Shown: positions 34,888-43,275 of the stretch, one piece after another | Numbering within the stretch: position 1 is the stretch's first letter | Layout of the letters: every line of letters starts with the position of its first letter | Source of the DNA: Crocinitomicaceae bacterium | GTDB taxonomy: Bacteria; Bacteroidota; Bacteroidia; Flavobacteriales_D; Crocinitomicaceae | NCBI GenBank assembly: GCA_021738405.1 | Contig: JAIPCC010000002.1 | Span: 1 to 64,000 of the forward strand | DNA: 64,000 nt | Direction of reading: 5' to 3' | The notes under the pieces: generated by a model | What the model was told of the DNA's origin: nothing | Database searches by the model: none | Seen by the model: the letters and a program-made list of their open reading frames with translations, nothing else | Program-made: the position numbers and the translations under genes

Positions 34888-34935
34888 GGTCTTACAAAGT
34901 TAAAAGAATCTCGATACCAACTCATCAACTACTGA

Positions 34936-36030
34936 TCAATCAAAGCCGAGCGTTTTGGCGTTATTGCGCAGCGAGGTGGCCACGGCTGTACCGAAATCGT
35001 CGGGTTTGGCTTGGGTTGTTTTGGCGTTTTCAGCTTCGATGTACTTACTGCGCGCTGTCTCCAAACGCGCCATTTCTTTTTGAATTGCGCTGCGCTCCTC
35101 AGTTTTTTGCTTGACAAATGCCTGGCGCTGATCCACGCTCATGCCTTTCATTTCAGCCGGCAACTCCTCCTCTTTGAGCAAAGCAATTTTCGTTGAATCG
35201 GCTAAATTGGCATCCACAATATCCCATTTTTCATTTTTATAACTCGACTTAGACTTCACTAAATAACGCTCAGTTTCGACGGATTTTGAAATACCCCATG
35301 CATTGGCATCCTGAGATAGTTGCTTGGACTTCGATTCAATTGCCACGGATCCATAACCGATGTAGGTGTTGTTCAGTAGGCGATTTTGCTCGATAATTTG
35401 GTCGTCAAATGGAGTTTCAATTTGTTTAATGGCAGCATCTGAATTAATGTTGAAAAAATCTCCTTTAGCGCATTCGGCACCTTCTTTCCAACCTAAATTG
35501 ATGCCTTGCATTCGGTCTCCACAAAAAATAGTGCTTACCAAAACGTGTTTCTCGGCAGCTAGTTCGCAAGCAACAGCTGTTGAAACAGATCCTTGCTTAA
35601 AAGATTCATTGCCAGCAATATAAATCAATTTAAGATCTTGTGGGCTATTGGACCAATTGAGTTGTTTGAGCGAAGCAACAATGACTGCAGGACAATATTC
35701 TTCGCCACCACTGGTGCGCAGGCCAAAGAGTTTTTCAGAGACCAAATCGAGGTCTGTTGAAAAATCGAGTTGCTTTCGGATGTAGTTTTGAGTAGCTGAA
35801 ATAGTGGAATTGCCGTAGTCGTACATGGCAATTTCTAAGGTAACCGGAGCGCCTTGATAGGTCAGTGTGGAAGCTTCATTGACGATGGCCCAAATGCGGG
35901 CTTTCGCCTGATTGAGCAAACCATCCATGCTATTTGAAGTATCGAAAAGAATGACGAGTTGTACCTTTCTTTGTGCGAAAGTCTGCAGCGAAAAAGAAAG
36001 AAGTAAGCAGAGTAAAAAGCGTTTTTTCAT
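34936..36030 (-). CDS. exported vWA-domain protein
   Basis: A 364-residue exported protein. The signal peptide MKKRFLLCLLLSFSLQTFAQ is followed by a vWA domain with the metal motif DTSNSM (D-x-S-x-S present; the usual G is N). The C-terminal about 130 residues are charged and helical, probably a coiled coil (around KQKTEERSAIQKEMARLETA). It is not close to the two cytoplasmic vWA proteins near 2.6-5 kb. It may mediate metal-dependent adhesion in the periplasm or at the surface. The start is placed at the signal-peptide ATG. Confidence 0.8.
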   Translation of the reverse strand: MKKRFLLCLLLSFSLQTFAQRKVQLVILFDTSNSMDGLLNQAKARIWAIVNEASTLTYQGAPVTLEIAMYDYGNSTISATQNYIRKQLDFSTDLDLVSEKLFGLRTSGGEEYCPAVIVASLKQLNWSNSPQDLKLIYIAGNESFKQGSVSTAVACELAAEKHVLVSTIFCGDRMQGINLGWKEGAECAKGDFFNINSDAAIKQIETPFDDQIIEQNRLLNNTYIGYGSVAIESKSKQLSQDANAWGISKSVETERYLVKSKSSYKNEKWDIVDANLADSTKIALLKEEELPAEMKGMSVDQRQAFVKQKTEERSAIQKEMARLETARSKYIEAENAKTTQAKPDDFGTAVATSLRNNAKTLGFD

Positions 36031-36072
36031 GGATAAATTTTGGCTCACACAGCCAAAATGATGCCAAAAATC

Positions 36073-36480
36073 CTATAAATCAAAGTATTGCAAGGCCAGC
36101 TTGTAGCTATCCAAGCCGAAACCAAAAATACAACCTCTGCAAACAGGTGTCAGTAAGGATTCATGCCGAAAAGATTCGCGCGCAGCGATATTTGAAATAT
36201 GGACTTCAACCACTGGCGTTGAAATAGACGCAATGCAATCGCGCAAGGCAACGCTCGTATGGGTATAGCCACCTGCATTCAAAATGATACCGTCGGCAGT
36301 GGAATTTTGAAGTTGGTCAATGAGTTCCCCTTCTATGTTTGACTGAAAATAAGTCAATTCGTGTGAAAAGCCTTTTTTAAGTTCGTCGAAAAACGCTTCA
36401 AAGGTGACATTGCCATATATTTGTGTTTCACGGGTGCCGAGTAAATTCAAATTAGGACCATTGACAATAAGCAACTTCAT
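36073..36480 (-). CDS. aroQ: type II 3-dehydroquinate dehydratase
   Basis: A 135-residue AroQ that dehydrates 3-dehydroquinate to 3-dehydroshikimate in aromatic amino acid synthesis. Visible are the start LLIVNGPNLNLLGTRE, the active-site tyrosine loop, the conserved NAGGYTHTSVALRDCI and VEVHISNIAARESFRH with the catalytic His, and GLDSYKLAL at the end. Typical length. Its start codon lies only five bases from the divergent xerD start codon. Confidence 0.95.
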   Translation of the reverse strand: MKLLIVNGPNLNLLGTRETQIYGNVTFEAFFDELKKGFSHELTYFQSNIEGELIDQLQNSTADGIILNAGGYTHTSVALRDCIASISTPVVEVHISNIAARESFRHESLLTPVCRGCIFGFGLDSYKLALQYFDL

Positions 36481-36485
36481 AAGAC

Positions 36486-37388
36486 ATGCATTGGGAGCGC
36501 TATATTAAGGATTTTGTTTCATACCTGAAAATTGAAAAGGGTTTGGCCAACAATTCTATTTTGGCATATCAGCGCGACGTTGCGCTTTTAGCCGCCTTTT
36601 TTGAAGAGGAAAAATGCAAGCCCGAACAAGTTGCCTACGAACAACTCAAAACCTTTGTGGCGCATCTCTACGACCTCGGTTTGGCAGCGCGCAGTCAGGC
36701 GCGAATCATTTCCGGGATCAAGCATTTTTTCAAGTTCCTCATTTTGGAGCGCTATATCCAAGCAGACCCCTCTGAGTTACTCGAGCAGCCCAAACTAGGG
36801 CGCAAACTTCCAGAGGTGCTCGAAATTGAAGAAATTGACGCCCTTTTAGCGGCCATAGACCTCAGCAGTGCAGAAGGCCAACGCAATCATGCCATGTTAG
36901 AAACGCTCTATAGTTGCGGCTTGCGGGTATCGGAACTCATTGGTTTGCGTTTTTCAGATTTGTATTTCGACGAAGGGTTTGTCCGCGTCATTGGCAAAGG
37001 CAATAAAGAACGTTTGGTGCCGGTATCTGAACAAGTCATTTTTGAAATCACGAACTACACCCGACAAAGTCGTTTGGAAGTGCCCATTAAGGCCGGACAA
37101 GAACACTTTATTTTTTTAAATCGGCGCGGACATCAGCTCACACGCGTCATGATTTTCACCATCATTAAGCAACTTGCCCAAAAAATGGGGCTCAACAAAC
37201 AAATTTCTCCGCATACTTTTCGACATAGTTTTGCAACACATTTAGTGGAAGGCGGGGCCAATTTAAGGGCAGTTCAGGAGATGCTCGGACACGAATCTAT
37301 CACCACCACAGAGATTTACACGCATCTCGACCAACGCTTTTTGCGCAAGGCCATCCTGAATCATCACCCTAGAAATCAGGTGAAATGA
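36486..37388 (+). CDS. xerD: XerD/XerC-type tyrosine recombinase
   Basis: A 300-residue tyrosine recombinase. The N-terminal SAM-like core-binding domain covers residues 1-85 (SYLKIEKGLANNSILAYQRD). The catalytic domain has Arg in SCGLRVSELIGL, Lys in GKGNKERLVPV, HxxR in SPHTFRHSFATHL, the second His in LGHESITTTEIYTH and Tyr just after it. Size and lack of mobile-element neighbours fit the chromosomal dimer-resolution recombinase rather than an integrase; XerC versus XerD is not certain. Confidence 0.92.
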   Translation: MHWERYIKDFVSYLKIEKGLANNSILAYQRDVALLAAFFEEEKCKPEQVAYEQLKTFVAHLYDLGLAARSQARIISGIKHFFKFLILERYIQADPSELLEQPKLGRKLPEVLEIEEIDALLAAIDLSSAEGQRNHAMLETLYSCGLRVSELIGLRFSDLYFDEGFVRVIGKGNKERLVPVSEQVIFEITNYTRQSRLEVPIKAGQEHFIFLNRRGHQLTRVMIFTIIKQLAQKMGLNKQISPHTFRHSFATHLVEGGANLRAVQEMLGHESITTTEIYTHLDQRFLRKAILNHHPRNQVK

Positions 37389-37430
37389 GTGCGATTGTTG
37401 AAAAAGGCTGCTATTTTGTGAATAATGGAT

Positions 37431-37460
37431 TTGTAGTATTGTAAAAAGTTGTTATCTTTG
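37431..37460 (+). promoter_or_regulatory. promoter of the rpmB-rpmG-DUF4295 operon
   Basis: TTG at 37431-37433, 19 bases, TATCTTTG at 37453-37460, followed by CATCC. A textbook Bacteroidota promoter. The start codon of rpmB is 35 bases downstream, with room for a leader. Confidence 0.8.
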
Positions 37461-37495
37461 CATCCGCTTTTGTAATTACACGTAATAATTTAGAC

Positions 37496-37732
37496 ATGTC
37501 ACGAGTTTGTCAGTTAACAGGAAAGTCAGTGATGGTTGGAAACAACGTATCTCACTCTAATCGCAAGACCAAGCGTCGGTTTTATCCGAACTTGCTCACG
37601 AAGAAGTTTTTCATTCCTGAAGAAGATAATTATATCACTTTAAAGATTTCTGCTGCTGCATTGCGCACCATCAATAAGAAAGGAATCTCTGCTTGCTTGA
37701 AAGAAGCACGCCAAAAAGGATTTTTGAAATAA
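37496..37732 (+). CDS. rpmB: 50S ribosomal protein L28
   Basis: A 78-residue L28. It opens [21 protein letters not shown], with the family signature of a Cys/Gly start, and [17 protein letters not shown] follows. It has the expected length and lies first in the rpmB-rpmG-DUF4295 operon that is conserved in Bacteroidota. Confidence 0.97.
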   Translation: MSRVCQLTGKSVMVGNNVSHSNRKTKRRFYPNLLTKKFFIPEEDNYITLKISAAALRTINKKGISACLKEARQKGFLK

Positions 37733-37763
37733 CCTGTTGGGAAACAGAATAAACATTTAGAAA

Positions 37764-37952
37764 ATGGCTAAGAAGAGTAAAGGCAACCGCATCCAAGTAA
37801 TTCTAGAGTGCACTGAGCATAAAGAATCTGGTATGCCCGGTACATCACGATACATCACCACCAAGAACCGTAAAAATACGCCAGACCGTATGGAGATTAA
37901 GAAATTTAATCCCATCCTCAAGCGTATGACTGTCCATAAAGAAATTAAATAA
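37764..37952 (+). CDS. rpmG: 50S ribosomal protein L33
   Basis: A 62-residue L33 with the pattern [29 protein letters not shown] and ending [16 protein letters not shown]. The paired CxxC zinc motifs of other L33 forms are absent (only one Cys), so this is the zinc-independent type. It lies 31 bases after rpmB. Confidence 0.96.
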   Translation: MAKKSKGNRIQVILECTEHKESGMPGTSRYITTKNRKNTPDRMEIKKFNPILKRMTVHKEIK

Positions 37953-37959
37953 GTAAGTC

Positions 37960-38115
37960 ATGGCAAAGAAAGTAGTTGCATCACTCCAGAAAGGTGGAGG
38001 TAAAGAACATACAAAGGTGATCAAAATGGTCAAGTCTGAAAAGTCTGGCTCATACACCTTCAAAGAAGAAATCGTACACAACGACAAAGTTAAAGAGTGG
38101 TTTACCAAAGGCTAA
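37960..38115 (+). CDS. DUF4295 small basic protein, 51 aa
   Basis: A 51-residue open frame (MAKKVVASLQKGGGKEHT, ending KVKEWFTKG) begins seven bases after the rpmG stop. It matches the DUF4295 family, a small lysine-rich protein found in Bacteroidota between rpmG and ftsY. Its place in a ribosomal-protein operon and its basic composition suggest a ribosome-associated role. No experimental function is known to me. The frame is closed by TAA at 38113-38115, followed by a terminator. Confidence 0.9.
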   Translation: MAKKVVASLQKGGGKEHTKVIKMVKSEKSGSYTFKEEIVHNDKVKEWFTKG

Positions 38116-38135
38116 ACCGTTGTGCATTCCCTTTT

Positions 38136-38164
38136 AAAGCTTCCAAGTTGGGAGCTTTTTTTTT
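38136..38164 (+). terminator. intrinsic terminator after the rpmB operon
   Basis: Stem AAAGCTTCC / GGGAGCTTT (one G-U pair) with a five-base loop and nine T. It ends the ribosomal-protein operon; the ftsY ATG follows ten bases later, so ftsY needs its own start or read-through. Confidence 0.88.
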
Positions 38165-38174
38165 ATCTTAGCAA

Positions 38175-39155
38175 ATGGGCATATTTGATTTTTTTTCAAA
38201 ATCTAAAAAAGAAACCCTCGATCCGGTTCAAAAAGAAACCCTCGATCAAGGCCTAGAGAAAACCAAACAAACTTTTTTCTCTAAAATCACGCGTTTGCTC
38301 GTGGGCAAAAGCCGCGTAGACCAAGACGTCCTAGACGAACTTGAAGAAATCCTCATTACGGCAGATGTCGGGGTAGAAACCACCCTCAAAATCATCGAGC
38401 GCATCGAAACGCGCGTTTCCAAAGACCGCGTCATCAATTCAGAAGAACTCAACCAAATTCTACGCGACGAAATCATCGCACTATTAGAAGAGAATGCCGC
38501 TAATTTTGAAGGCAAGCTCAAAATAGACAAACCTTCAGACGGCAACCCTTACGTACTCATGGTGGTTGGCGTAAACGGCGTGGGTAAAACCACTACCATC
38601 GGAAAGCTCGCCTATCAAATGAAACAAGCTGGCTTAAAGGTCGTTTTGGGTGCTTCTGATACGTTTAGAGCTGCTGCTGTAGACCAACTGATCATCTGGG
38701 CAGACCGCGTGGGCGTACCCATCGTACAACAAGGCATGGGCGCAGACCCCGCAAGTGTAGCTTTTGACGCCTTGCAATCTGCCAAAGCACAAGGAGCAGA
38801 TGTCGTGATCATCGATACCGCTGGGCGCTTACACAACAAAGTCAACCTCATGCAAGAACTTTCCAAGATCAAGCGTGTAATGGATAAAGTGGTGCCAAAT
38901 GCCCCTCATGAAATCCTATTGGTTCTAGACGGCTCAACGGGCCAAAATGCCTACGAACAGGCCAAGCAGTTTGCCCAAGCCACAGACATCAATGCACTTG
39001 CTGTTACCAAACTAGACGGCACAGCGAAAGGCGGTGTGGTCATTGGCATCTCAGATCAGATGAAAATTCCGGTCAAATACATTGGCGTGGGTGAAAAAAT
39101 GGAAGATCTCCAGCTTTTTGACCGCAAGGCTTTTGTAGAAACCCTTTTCAAGTAG
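38175..39155 (+). CDS. ftsY: signal recognition particle receptor FtsY
   Basis: A 326-residue SRP-receptor GTPase. Motifs are VVGVNGVGKTTTIGKLAYQM (G1), ASDTFRAAAVDQL (G2), IIDTAGRLHNKVNLM (G3), TKLDGTAKGGVVIG (G4) and the closing insertion-box residues. The N-terminal about 90 residues are the helical NG domain; the acidic A domain of E. coli FtsY is short. It docks ribosome-SRP complexes to SecYEG. A near-consensus -7 box (TATCTTAG at 38164-38171) lies three bases before the ATG. Confidence 0.96.
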   Translation: MGIFDFFSKSKKETLDPVQKETLDQGLEKTKQTFFSKITRLLVGKSRVDQDVLDELEEILITADVGVETTLKIIERIETRVSKDRVINSEELNQILRDEIIALLEENAANFEGKLKIDKPSDGNPYVLMVVGVNGVGKTTTIGKLAYQMKQAGLKVVLGASDTFRAAAVDQLIIWADRVGVPIVQQGMGADPASVAFDALQSAKAQGADVVIIDTAGRLHNKVNLMQELSKIKRVMDKVVPNAPHEILLVLDGSTGQNAYEQAKQFAQATDINALAVTKLDGTAKGGVVIGISDQMKIPVKYIGVGEKMEDLQLFDRKAFVETLFK

Positions 39156-39158
39156 CCA

Positions 39159-40967
39159 TTATATCAACTGCTGCGCTACGTAAGTTGCGTACTGGCCATT
39201 GAGCGCCATGAGCTCGTCGTGCTTGCCTTGTTCCGTGATTTGACCATCTTGCAAGACCAAAATTTGATCGGCCTGACGGATTGTAGACAAACGGTGGGCA
39301 ATTACAATAGAGGTACGACCCTTCATCAGCTCTTCTAAGGCCTCTTGAACGAGTCTTTCTGAAGTGGAGTCTAGTGCAGAGGTTGCTTCGTCTAGAATCA
39401 AAATGCTCGGATTTTTGAGAATTGCCCTTGCAATAGCGATGCGCTGTTTTTGACCTCCTGACAGCTGAATACCGCGATCACCTACTTCTGTATTTAATTG
39501 TTCGGGGAAGCCAACAATGAATTCCCAGGCATTGGCTTTTTTCGCGGCCTCGATGACTTCTTGTTCGGTAGCGTCCGGACGACCAAAACGGATGTTTTCT
39601 AAAATGCTGCCCGAAAACAAGAGCACCTCTTGGGGCACAATAGCCATTTGTTGGCGCAATTGATGTAAATCAAAAGAACTGGCCAATTCCGATCCAAAAT
39701 AGATGGCACCCTGCGTGGGTTGATAAAATTGCAAAAGCAAATTAGCGATTGTAGACTTACCCGAACCGCTTTTACCTACGAGCGCCAAAGTTTGATTAGG
39801 AGCTAAAGCAAAGTTGATGCCCTTGAGCACTTCGATGTCGGCGCGCTGCGGATAACTGAATTGTAGGTTTTCAAAGCGCACAGAACCGTCGATATGAAGG
39901 GGCTCTTTCGCGGTATTGCTCAGCTTTTCGGTTTCTTCTTGGAGCAGGTCGAGTAAATTTTCGGTGGCACCCACTGCTTTTTGAACGCTGGCGTATAGAT
40001 CGGGTAAAGATCCGATAGAGGCACCCATCATGATGGTGAACAAGACAAACTGATAAAAACCTTCCGCTGCCAACTCCGGATTAGGGCCTTGGGTCATGAG
40101 TAAGCCTTTCCAGACAATAAAGACAATGGCACCAAAAAGACAGAAGATAATGAAAGACACAAACAAGCCGCGCCAAATGCCGCTGCGCACATTGAGATCG
40201 CGCGTTTGCTGGGTGCTTTTATTATATTTAGAGAGCAAGAACCATTCGTTGGTGAAGGCTTTTACATTGGCAATTCCCGTAAGCGCTTCTTCTAAGATGG
40301 AATTGGAGGTGGCGATATAATCTTGTGCTTCTTTGCTGAGCTTGCGGATATAACGGCCAAAAAACACAGCTACAATGGCCATGACAGGCACAGTGGCGAG
40401 CATGATCAAGGAAAGCTTCCAGGAAATGAAAAACAAGAAAGCGATGCCGCCAAAAACAATGATGATCTGTCTGAAGAATTCGGCAATTGTGGTGCGGAGT
40501 ACTTCTTGAATTTGCGCAATGTCTGAGGCTACCCGCGAAGTGAGCTCCCCTACCTTTTGGCGATTGAAAAAATCCATGGGCATATAGACCAAGCGCTCAA
40601 AAGCATCGTTGCGCATGTCGCGTAGGGCATTTTCGGTAACGTTGTTGAACAACACTACGCGAACAAAAGAAAATACACTCTGAAAAAAGAACAAAATAAA
40701 GAGCGCAAACGCGATTTGATCGACGTTGGAGAGGTCGATGAGGCGAATGGCTTGCTCTGGGTTAGAAGTTGCTCCTGAACTGCCCAAAAGCTTGCCCATT
40801 AGATAAGGAAAGACCAAACCAGCAGATGTACTGAGGACCAAGAAAATCCAGCCTATAAAGTACATGCCTGCGTAGGGCTTGAGGTACTTTAAAAAACGTG
40901 CAGCCTTGCGCCAGCTGTCTTTGGTTAATTTTACTTTGGGTTCTTTATTTTTCTTGGGTCTCATCAT
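39159..40967 (-). CDS. ABC exporter (fused membrane and ATPase domains)
   Basis: A 602-residue half-transporter of the MsbA/multidrug type. Six membrane helices occupy about residues 40-330, the ATPase the rest. Motifs are the Walker A GKSGSGKSTIANLLL, LSGGQKQRIAIARAIL, Walker B PSILILDEATSALD and the switch-region His in VIAHRLSTI. It probably exports lipids, peptides or drugs as a homodimer; the substrate cannot be read. The start is taken at the first ATG at 40967, since the longer frame opens with GTG. It is divergent from rpmH. Confidence 0.93.
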   Translation of the reverse strand: MMRPKKNKEPKVKLTKDSWRKAARFLKYLKPYAGMYFIGWIFLVLSTSAGLVFPYLMGKLLGSSGATSNPEQAIRLIDLSNVDQIAFALFILFFFQSVFSFVRVVLFNNVTENALRDMRNDAFERLVYMPMDFFNRQKVGELTSRVASDIAQIQEVLRTTIAEFFRQIIIVFGGIAFLFFISWKLSLIMLATVPVMAIVAVFFGRYIRKLSKEAQDYIATSNSILEEALTGIANVKAFTNEWFLLSKYNKSTQQTRDLNVRSGIWRGLFVSFIIFCLFGAIVFIVWKGLLMTQGPNPELAAEGFYQFVLFTIMMGASIGSLPDLYASVQKAVGATENLLDLLQEETEKLSNTAKEPLHIDGSVRFENLQFSYPQRADIEVLKGINFALAPNQTLALVGKSGSGKSTIANLLLQFYQPTQGAIYFGSELASSFDLHQLRQQMAIVPQEVLLFSGSILENIRFGRPDATEQEVIEAAKKANAWEFIVGFPEQLNTEVGDRGIQLSGGQKQRIAIARAILKNPSILILDEATSALDSTSERLVQEALEELMKGRTSIVIAHRLSTIRQADQILVLQDGQITEQGKHDELMALNGQYATYVAQQLI

Positions 40968-41047
40968 GGCTATGGCGCTTTGCACTACAAAAATAACTTG
41001 CTTTCTTGGGGCAATGGCTTTTTTTAACGATTTTTGTCGAAAGAATT

Positions 41048-41076
41048 TGAAATTCTAAAAAATATAGTATCTTTGC
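41048..41076 (+). promoter_or_regulatory. promoter of rpmH
   Basis: TTG at 41048-41050, 18 bases, TATCTTTG at 41069-41076 and CATCC after it. The rpmH ATG is at 41108. Confidence 0.8.
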
Positions 41077-41107
41077 ATCCCTAAAACATTACAAATAACG
41101 ACACGAT

Positions 41108-41266
41108 ATGAAAAGAACGTTTCAACCATCGGTAAGAAAAAGAAGAAACAAACATGGCTTCCGTAGCCGTATGGCCACAAAAAACGGTCGTCGTGTATTG
41201 GCTGCGCGTCGTCGCAAAGGCCGTAAAGTCTTAACTGTATCTGACGAACCAATGCACAAGCGTTAA
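41108..41266 (+). CDS. rpmH: 50S ribosomal protein L34
   Basis: A 52-residue L34 with the diagnostic sequence [20 protein letters not shown], then [20 protein letters not shown]. The length and very basic content are normal. It stands alone with its own promoter and terminator; the usual rnpA partner is not next to it in this window. Confidence 0.97.
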   Translation: MKRTFQPSVRKRRNKHGFRSRMATKNGRRVLAARRRKGRKVLTVSDEPMHKR

Positions 41267-41288
41267 TCTGTTCAGCAACTATAAACTT

Positions 41289-41318
41289 GCCCTGTCCTAT
41301 TGGTCAGGGCTTTTTTTT
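41289..41318 (+). terminator. intrinsic terminator of rpmH
   Basis: Stem GCCCTG-CC / GG-CAGGGC with a T-T mismatch and a four-base loop, followed by eight T. Confidence 0.88.
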
Positions 41319-41393
41319 GTCCTATTTTTCGGGCCCACCTTTTCCAAAGGTTATATCCCTTGACAAATCCTTAAGCCGAAAAACGAAAGCCAT

Positions 41394-41418
41394 AAAAAAG
41401 GGCCGCTATGCGGCCCTT
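41394..41418 (-). terminator. intrinsic terminator of pckA
   Basis: On the minus strand a perfect nine-base stem AAGGGCCGC / GCGGCCCTT (41398-41418) with a three-base loop and a T run (41399-41394). Confidence 0.9.
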
Positions 41419-41456
41419 ATGTCTTTCCAAAATTGTTGACTGATGGAAAGGAGGAA

Positions 41457-43067
41457 TTATGCAGGAACTTTGGGAGCAGCAGCAAGAATGCTGGCATCGG
41501 TTTGTGCGGCAAACTTCTCGAAGTTCGCGACAAACTTAGCCGCTAAGCTCGCAGCAGTTTGATCGTAAAGGGTTTTGTCTGCCCAAGTGTTGCGCGGGTT
41601 GAGCAACTCTGCTGGAACGCCGTCGCAAACCGTTGGAAAGGAAAGTTCAAAGAAAGGCATTTGCTCATAAGCTACATTATTGAGCTTTCCGGTGAGCGCT
41701 GCGGTGATCATGGCACGTGTGTAAGAGAGCTTCATGCGCGAACCCACACCGTAAGAACCACCAGACCAACCTGTATTGATGAGCCAAACATTGATATCAG
41801 TACCCTCTAATTTTTCGCCGAGTAGTTTGGCGTATTGCGCGGGGTGCAAAGGCAAGAAAGCAGCTCCAAAACCAGCAGAGAAAGTTGTAGTTGGTTCGGT
41901 AATACCTACTTCGGTGCCGGCAACTTTTGCAGTGTAGCCAGACATAAAGTGATACATCGCTTGCGCTTTGGTCAGTTTAGAGATCGGAGGCAAGACACCA
42001 AAAGCGTCAGCGGTCAAGAAGAAGATATTCTTTGGTGCTGCACCAATTGAAGGTGTGGCAATGTTGTCGATATGATGAATAGGGTATGAAACGCGGGTGT
42101 TTTCGGTAATGCTGCCGTCGGTGTAATCTGGGGCAGAAGACTCTTGTGGGAACCCAACGTTTTCTAGCAAGGCGCCAAAGCGGATCGCATCGTAAATTTG
42201 CGGTTCTTTTTCGCGAGATAAATCGATGGTTTTGGCATAGCAGCCACCTTCGAAATTAAAGACGGTATTGGCGCTCCAGCCATGCTCGTCGTCGCCGATG
42301 AGGCGGCGATTTGGATCTGAAGATAGGGTCGTTTTACCCGTTCCGGACAAACCAAAGAAAATGGCGGTATCGCCGTCTTGGCCAATATTAGCTGAACAGT
42401 GCATCGAAAGCACGTTCTTTTCGTGAGGCAAAATGAAGTTGAGGGCAGAGAAAATCCCTTTTTTGATTTCACCGGTGTAGCCAGTACCTCCGATGAGGAT
42501 CATTTTTTTGGTGAAATTGAGAATAGCAAAGTTGTGCTGACGCGTGCCGTCTATGGCAGGATCTGCTAAAAAGCTTGGCGCGCAAACGATGTGCCACTCG
42601 GGCGTGAAGTCTTCGATTTCGTTGGCCTCTAAACGCAAAAACATGTTGTGCGCAAATAAACTAGACCAAGGCAACTCAGCCACGACACGGATATTGGTGC
42701 GATAAGCAGTGTCAGCGCACGCATATACATCGCGCACATAAATATCTTGTTCTGCCAAATGTGCTTTCATGCGCTCGTAAAGTGCATCAAATTTTGCAGG
42801 TTCAAAACCAATGTTGACATCGCCCCACCACACAGCATTCTCTGTAACGGCATCGCGTACAATGAAGCGGTCTTTAGGGGAACGACCTGTAAATTCACCA
42901 GTTTCAATAGCGAGGGCTCCGGTATCGGTCAGCATGCCTTCACCCAAAATGATGCAGTCTTCGACGAGTTCTGCTGGGGTGAGATTCCAGAATTGGTCGC
43001 CTGTTTGAGACAAACCAATGCTTTCGGCGAGGTCGGCATTTTTTCCGAATTTTCCGTGTAATTCCAT
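41457..43067 (-). CDS. pckA: phosphoenolpyruvate carboxykinase (ATP)
   Basis: A 536-residue ATP-dependent PEP carboxykinase, which converts oxaloacetate to PEP in gluconeogenesis or the reverse in fermentation. Motifs are the N-terminal TGEFTGRSPKDRFIV, the Walker-type loop FFGLSGTGKTTLSSD, the metal site RRLIGDDEHGW, and NTGWSGGSYGVGSRMKLSYT. Full length with no anomaly. It is followed by a very strong terminator. A likely -7 box TAATTTTG (minus strand, 43101-43094) lies upstream. Confidence 0.97.
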   Translation of the reverse strand: MELHGKFGKNADLAESIGLSQTGDQFWNLTPAELVEDCIILGEGMLTDTGALAIETGEFTGRSPKDRFIVRDAVTENAVWWGDVNIGFEPAKFDALYERMKAHLAEQDIYVRDVYACADTAYRTNIRVVAELPWSSLFAHNMFLRLEANEIEDFTPEWHIVCAPSFLADPAIDGTRQHNFAILNFTKKMILIGGTGYTGEIKKGIFSALNFILPHEKNVLSMHCSANIGQDGDTAIFFGLSGTGKTTLSSDPNRRLIGDDEHGWSANTVFNFEGGCYAKTIDLSREKEPQIYDAIRFGALLENVGFPQESSAPDYTDGSITENTRVSYPIHHIDNIATPSIGAAPKNIFFLTADAFGVLPPISKLTKAQAMYHFMSGYTAKVAGTEVGITEPTTTFSAGFGAAFLPLHPAQYAKLLGEKLEGTDINVWLINTGWSGGSYGVGSRMKLSYTRAMITAALTGKLNNVAYEQMPFFELSFPTVCDGVPAELLNPRNTWADKTLYDQTAASLAAKFVANFEKFAAQTDASILAAAPKVPA

Positions 43068-43275
43068 TTTACTTTTTTAAGAGTTTGACTCGGCAAAATT
43101 ACGACGCTTTGTGAACCCAAATCATGATATATATTAGGTTTTTGTACACAGCACATGTTATTAAATGTGAAGAACTTAATTTGATTTTTTAAAGAAAAAT
43201 GCGTATATTAAGGTAAGTGTCAGAACTACACTTTGTGTTTTGAAAAGCGCATAATTATAGCTAGTTTTGAAACAA

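Noticed and set aside
36486-37388. Tyrosine recombinase as a mobile-element integrase
   Set aside because: The length, context (aroQ, ribosomal-protein operon) and absence of attachment-site repeats fit a housekeeping Xer protein.
43151-43169. CACAT/ATGTG inverted repeat in the pckA-hydrolase intergenic region as an operator
   Set aside because: Arms of five A/T-rich bases with a nine-base gap are expected by chance in such sequence, and no regulator is nearby.
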